A DNA stretch of 64,000 bases from positions 1-64,000 of the forward strand of contig NZ_FNFH01000004.1 in assembly GCF_900100355.1 (NCBI RefSeq), given 5' to 3'. Source of the stretch: Microbulbifer yueqingensis. GTDB lineage: Bacteria > Pseudomonadota > Gammaproteobacteria > Pseudomonadales > Cellvibrionaceae. The notes below the pieces were generated by a model. It saw only the letters and a list, made by a program, of their open reading frames with translations. It was not told where the DNA came from and made no database searches. Positions 62,083 to 64,000 of the stretch are shown in pieces; positions within the stretch are counted from its first letter, which is position 1; every line of letters starts with the position of its first letter. The position numbers and the translations under genes are program-made.

Positions 62083-64000
62083 TTAAAAGGTGTAACTGCC
62101 GGAAATTCCCGCTACCCGCGGCTCGCCGTACTGGTAGTAAGGCTCGGGCGCATAGCCGTTGGCCGGGTTGTTGCCGAACTGGTTGCTGAAGTAGAAGCCG
62201 CGGGTGTAGTAGTCCTCGTCCGTGAGGTTGCGGCCCCAGAGCGAGGCCTCCCAGTTGTTGCCGCGGTATGTCAGGCGCGCGTTCAGCAGCTCGTAGGCGA
62301 TGGATTTCTCGTCGTGGCTGTTGGAGAAATAGAAGGAATCCTTGCCTTCCACCTCGACGCGCAGCAGCAGGCTGGGCGTAAAGGCGTATTCCGCACCGGT
62401 AAAGTACTGGTAATTGGGGGCGTGGGCCACGTCACGGCCATCCAGGTCCACCGGTGCCAGCGCGATGCCGTTCCAGTCGTCGCGGGCATCCACATGCGAG
62501 GTGCTGACGAAATCCACGAACTCGGCATCCAGCCAGCCCGCCGAGGCGAACAGGCGCAGGGAGTCAGTGGCCAGGTAGTTCAGCTCCACTTCCAGCCCGG
62601 TGGTCGCGCCGCCGGCGGCGTTGGCCAGGAAGTCGTCGAAGGAGAAGTCGGCCGGGTCGAAGATCGACTGCTTGGCCTGTACGTCACTGCGGTCCTGGTA
62701 GAAGGCCGCCAGTTGTGCCTGCAGCCGGTTTTCCAGCCACGCGCCCTTGAGGCCCAGCTCGTAATTCAGCATGTGCTCGGTATCGAATGCGAACACATCG
62801 CTGCCGATAGCCGGGTTGGTGGCCGAGGCAGAGATAATACGGCCATTGATGCCGCCCGCCTTGTAGCCGCGGGATACGGTGGCGTAAACGAGCCTGTCGT
62901 CGGCGTACGCGTATTCCAGGGTCACATTGCCGCCCCACAGGTTCTCGCTGTTACTGGAATCGACCGCGAGCGAGTCAGCGTATTCTGCCGTGCGCTTCTC
63001 CAGCCGCAGGCCGGTAACCAGGGCGAGGGTCTCAGTGAGTGCGGTGCGCAGCTGGCCGTAGAGGGCGCTGTTTTGGGTATCAAACTGGCTGGTAAAGCTC
63101 TGCTTGCGCTCCAGGCCCTCGCTCTCATCGCGGAAATATGCACCGGCCACCCAGGTGGTGCGGCCGCCGAACAGGGCGGACGCGTCGGTCGACAGCAGGC
63201 GCAGGTCGGCGCTCAGGTTGTCCCGCTCGCGCTGGTAGTTGTCGGTGGAGCTGTATTCCCACGGATGGAAACCCACGTAGGTCCAGTCCTCGTCGTAGCC
63301 GTACTCGGTATCCGAGTCGGCGGCGCTCAGGGTGGATTCCAGGGTGAACAGCTCGCTGCCGGACCAGCGGGCGACCAGGGAGCCTGCCAGCGTCTGCTGC
63401 CGGTCGTGGCCCGGCTGGTCGGAGAGGGTCGTCCGGGTGTTGTATAGCGAGAAGGCGTCGTAGCCGTTGTCCACATCAATATGCAGCGCAGTGAGGTCCA
63501 GCTGCAGGTCGTCGCTGGCCTGGTAGCGCAGCTTACCGCGCAGTACCGACTCGTCGATGTTGTTGGTGTCGCTGCGGCCCAGGAAGTCATTCTCGATATA
63601 GCCGTCGGACTGCTGCTTGCGCGCTGCCAGGCGAATAGAGAGCCTGTCGGTCAGGGCGCCGCTGCCCACCGCAGATACGGTGCGGCCGTTGTATTCCGCC
63701 ACTTCGGCGGAGACCTTCTCCATGGGTTCGGCGGTGGGGGCCGCACTGGTCATGTTGACCAGGCCGGCCAGGGCGTTGGCGCCGTAGGCGGTGCCCTGCG
63801 GGCCGCGCAGGATTTCCACCTGCTGCATGTCCAGGGTGCTGGCGGCCAGCCCCAGGCCGGTGAAGTCGATACCGTCGATGACCAGGCCCACGGAGGGGTT
63901 CACCGGATCGATAAACTGGCTGCGCTCGCCGATACCGCGAATCTGGATAAAGCGGCCGCGGGAGGCGCCGGCGGCAAAATTGACGTTGGGGGCAAGGCCA
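62083..64000 (-). CDS. TonB-dependent receptor, N-terminus beyond window edge
   Basis: The reading frame runs past the window edge; about 640 residues are seen. The plug is present (APNVNFAAGASRGRFIQIRG, RGPQGTAYGANALAGLVNM) then a 22-strand barrel with many aromatic beta strands, ending YTF. TonB receptors import scarce solutes through the outer membrane with energy from TonB. This is the first visible gene of a likely thiamin operon, so the cargo is probably thiamin or a precursor. Any TPP riboswitch would be outside the window, upstream of the missing start. The in-frame GTG at 63903 is inside the plug and not the start. Confidence 0.9.
   Translation of the reverse strand, partial: GLAPNVNFAAGASRGRFIQIRGIGERSQFIDPVNPSVGLVIDGIDFTGLGLAASTLDMQQVEILRGPQGTAYGANALAGLVNMTSAAPTAEPMEKVSAEVAEYNGRTVSAVGSGALTDRLSIRLAARKQQSDGYIENDFLGRSDTNNIDESVLRGKLRYQASDDLQLDLTALHIDVDNGYDAFSLYNTRTTLSDQPGHDRQQTLAGSLVARWSGSELFTLESTLSAADSDTEYGYDEDWTYVGFHPWEYSSTDNYQRERDNLSADLRLLSTDASALFGGRTTWVAGAYFRDESEGLERKQSFTSQFDTQNSALYGQLRTALTETLALVTGLRLEKRTAEYADSLAVDSSNSENLWGGNVTLEYAYADDRLVYATVSRGYKAGGINGRIISASATNPAIGSDVFAFDTEHMLNYELGLKGAWLENRLQAQLAAFYQDRSDVQAKQSIFDPADFSFDDFLANAAGGATTGLEVELNYLATDSLRLFASAGWLDAEFVDFVSTSHVDARDDWNGIALAPVDLDGRDVAHAPNYQYFTGAEYAFTPSLLLRVEVEGKDSFYFSNSHDEKSIAYELLNARLTYRGNNWEASLWGRNLTDEDYYTRGFYFSNQFGNNPANGYAPEPYYQYGEPRVAGISGSYTF

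Noticed and set aside
61714-63447. Open frame of 577 codons opposite the TonB receptor
   Set aside because: Same reason: an antisense shadow of a clear receptor gene, Val/Gln/Gly/Arg-rich with no domain.
1-64000. CRISPR array, tRNA, rRNA or complete insertion sequence
   Set aside because: No regularly spaced direct repeats, tRNA-like cloverleaf, rRNA sequence or transposase with terminal inverted repeats was seen on reading both strands.

Overview
The window is a stretch of bacterial chromosome, mostly GC-rich and densely coded. Gene order and content point to an aerobic gammaproteobacterium, probably marine or halotolerant. The main clues are glnA–DUF4124–ntrB–ntrC, a ThiI with a C-terminal rhodanese domain, the ubiE–ubiJ–ubiB–hisI–hisE–tatA–tatB–tatC block, an ectoine hydroxylase, and several TonB/outer-membrane proteins. 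A Microbulbifer-like (Cellvibrionales) origin is my best guess; no rRNA or other taxonomic marker is present to prove it.

Layout. 1-1.9 kb: an AT-richer accessory end with a truncated membrane gene and a CPBP protease, the latter bracketed by two diverged copies of the region downstream of ntrC. 1.9-7.3 kb: nitrogen control (ntrC, ntrB, DUF4124 protein, glnA) with visible NtrC boxes and a sigma-54 promoter. 7.3-10.9 kb: thiI and typA. 10.9-22.8 kb: one uninterrupted run of twelve head-to-tail, mostly overlapping genes encoding alternative complex III (actABCDEF), an unassigned membrane-anchored protein, a Sco copper chaperone and a caa3-type oxidase (coxBACD). This is a complete quinol-to-oxygen branch. 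22.8-34 kb: macrodomain protein, diguanylate cyclase, a beta-barrel protein with a truncated paralogue next to a VIT1-family transporter, ectD, a PQQ sugar dehydrogenase with an unrecognised periplasmic partner, a DUF885 lipoprotein, MgtC/MscS and tag. 34-41 kb: an epimerase coupled to a 29-residue membrane peptide, a large lipoprotein, dtd antisense to a lipoprotein aminopeptidase, and small membrane proteins and lipoproteins. 41-47 kb: tatCBA, hisE, hisI, ubiB, ubiJ, ubiE. 47-49.5 kb: CHAD protein, nfeD and a stomatin-like protein. 49.5-52 kb: a low-GC island with a strong integron attC site between two cassette-like genes; no integrase is in the window. 52-60 kb: sixA, dbpA, lipoproteins, a DUF5009-type membrane protein and a retropepsin-like protease. 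60.2-64 kb: a choline-kinase-like kinase, a PnuC-family transporter, a thiamin-binding-fold protein and a TonB receptor running off the end, read together as a thiamin uptake and salvage locus.

The most noteworthy points are the ACIII–caa3 supercluster, the isolated attC/cassette island, the inferred thiamin import locus, the coupled 29-aa membrane peptide, and the duplicated ntrC flank around the CPBP gene. Start codons were often moved downstream of the longest open frame to fit ribosome-binding sites, signal peptides and overlapping stops. No tRNA, rRNA, CRISPR array or complete insertion sequence was seen.
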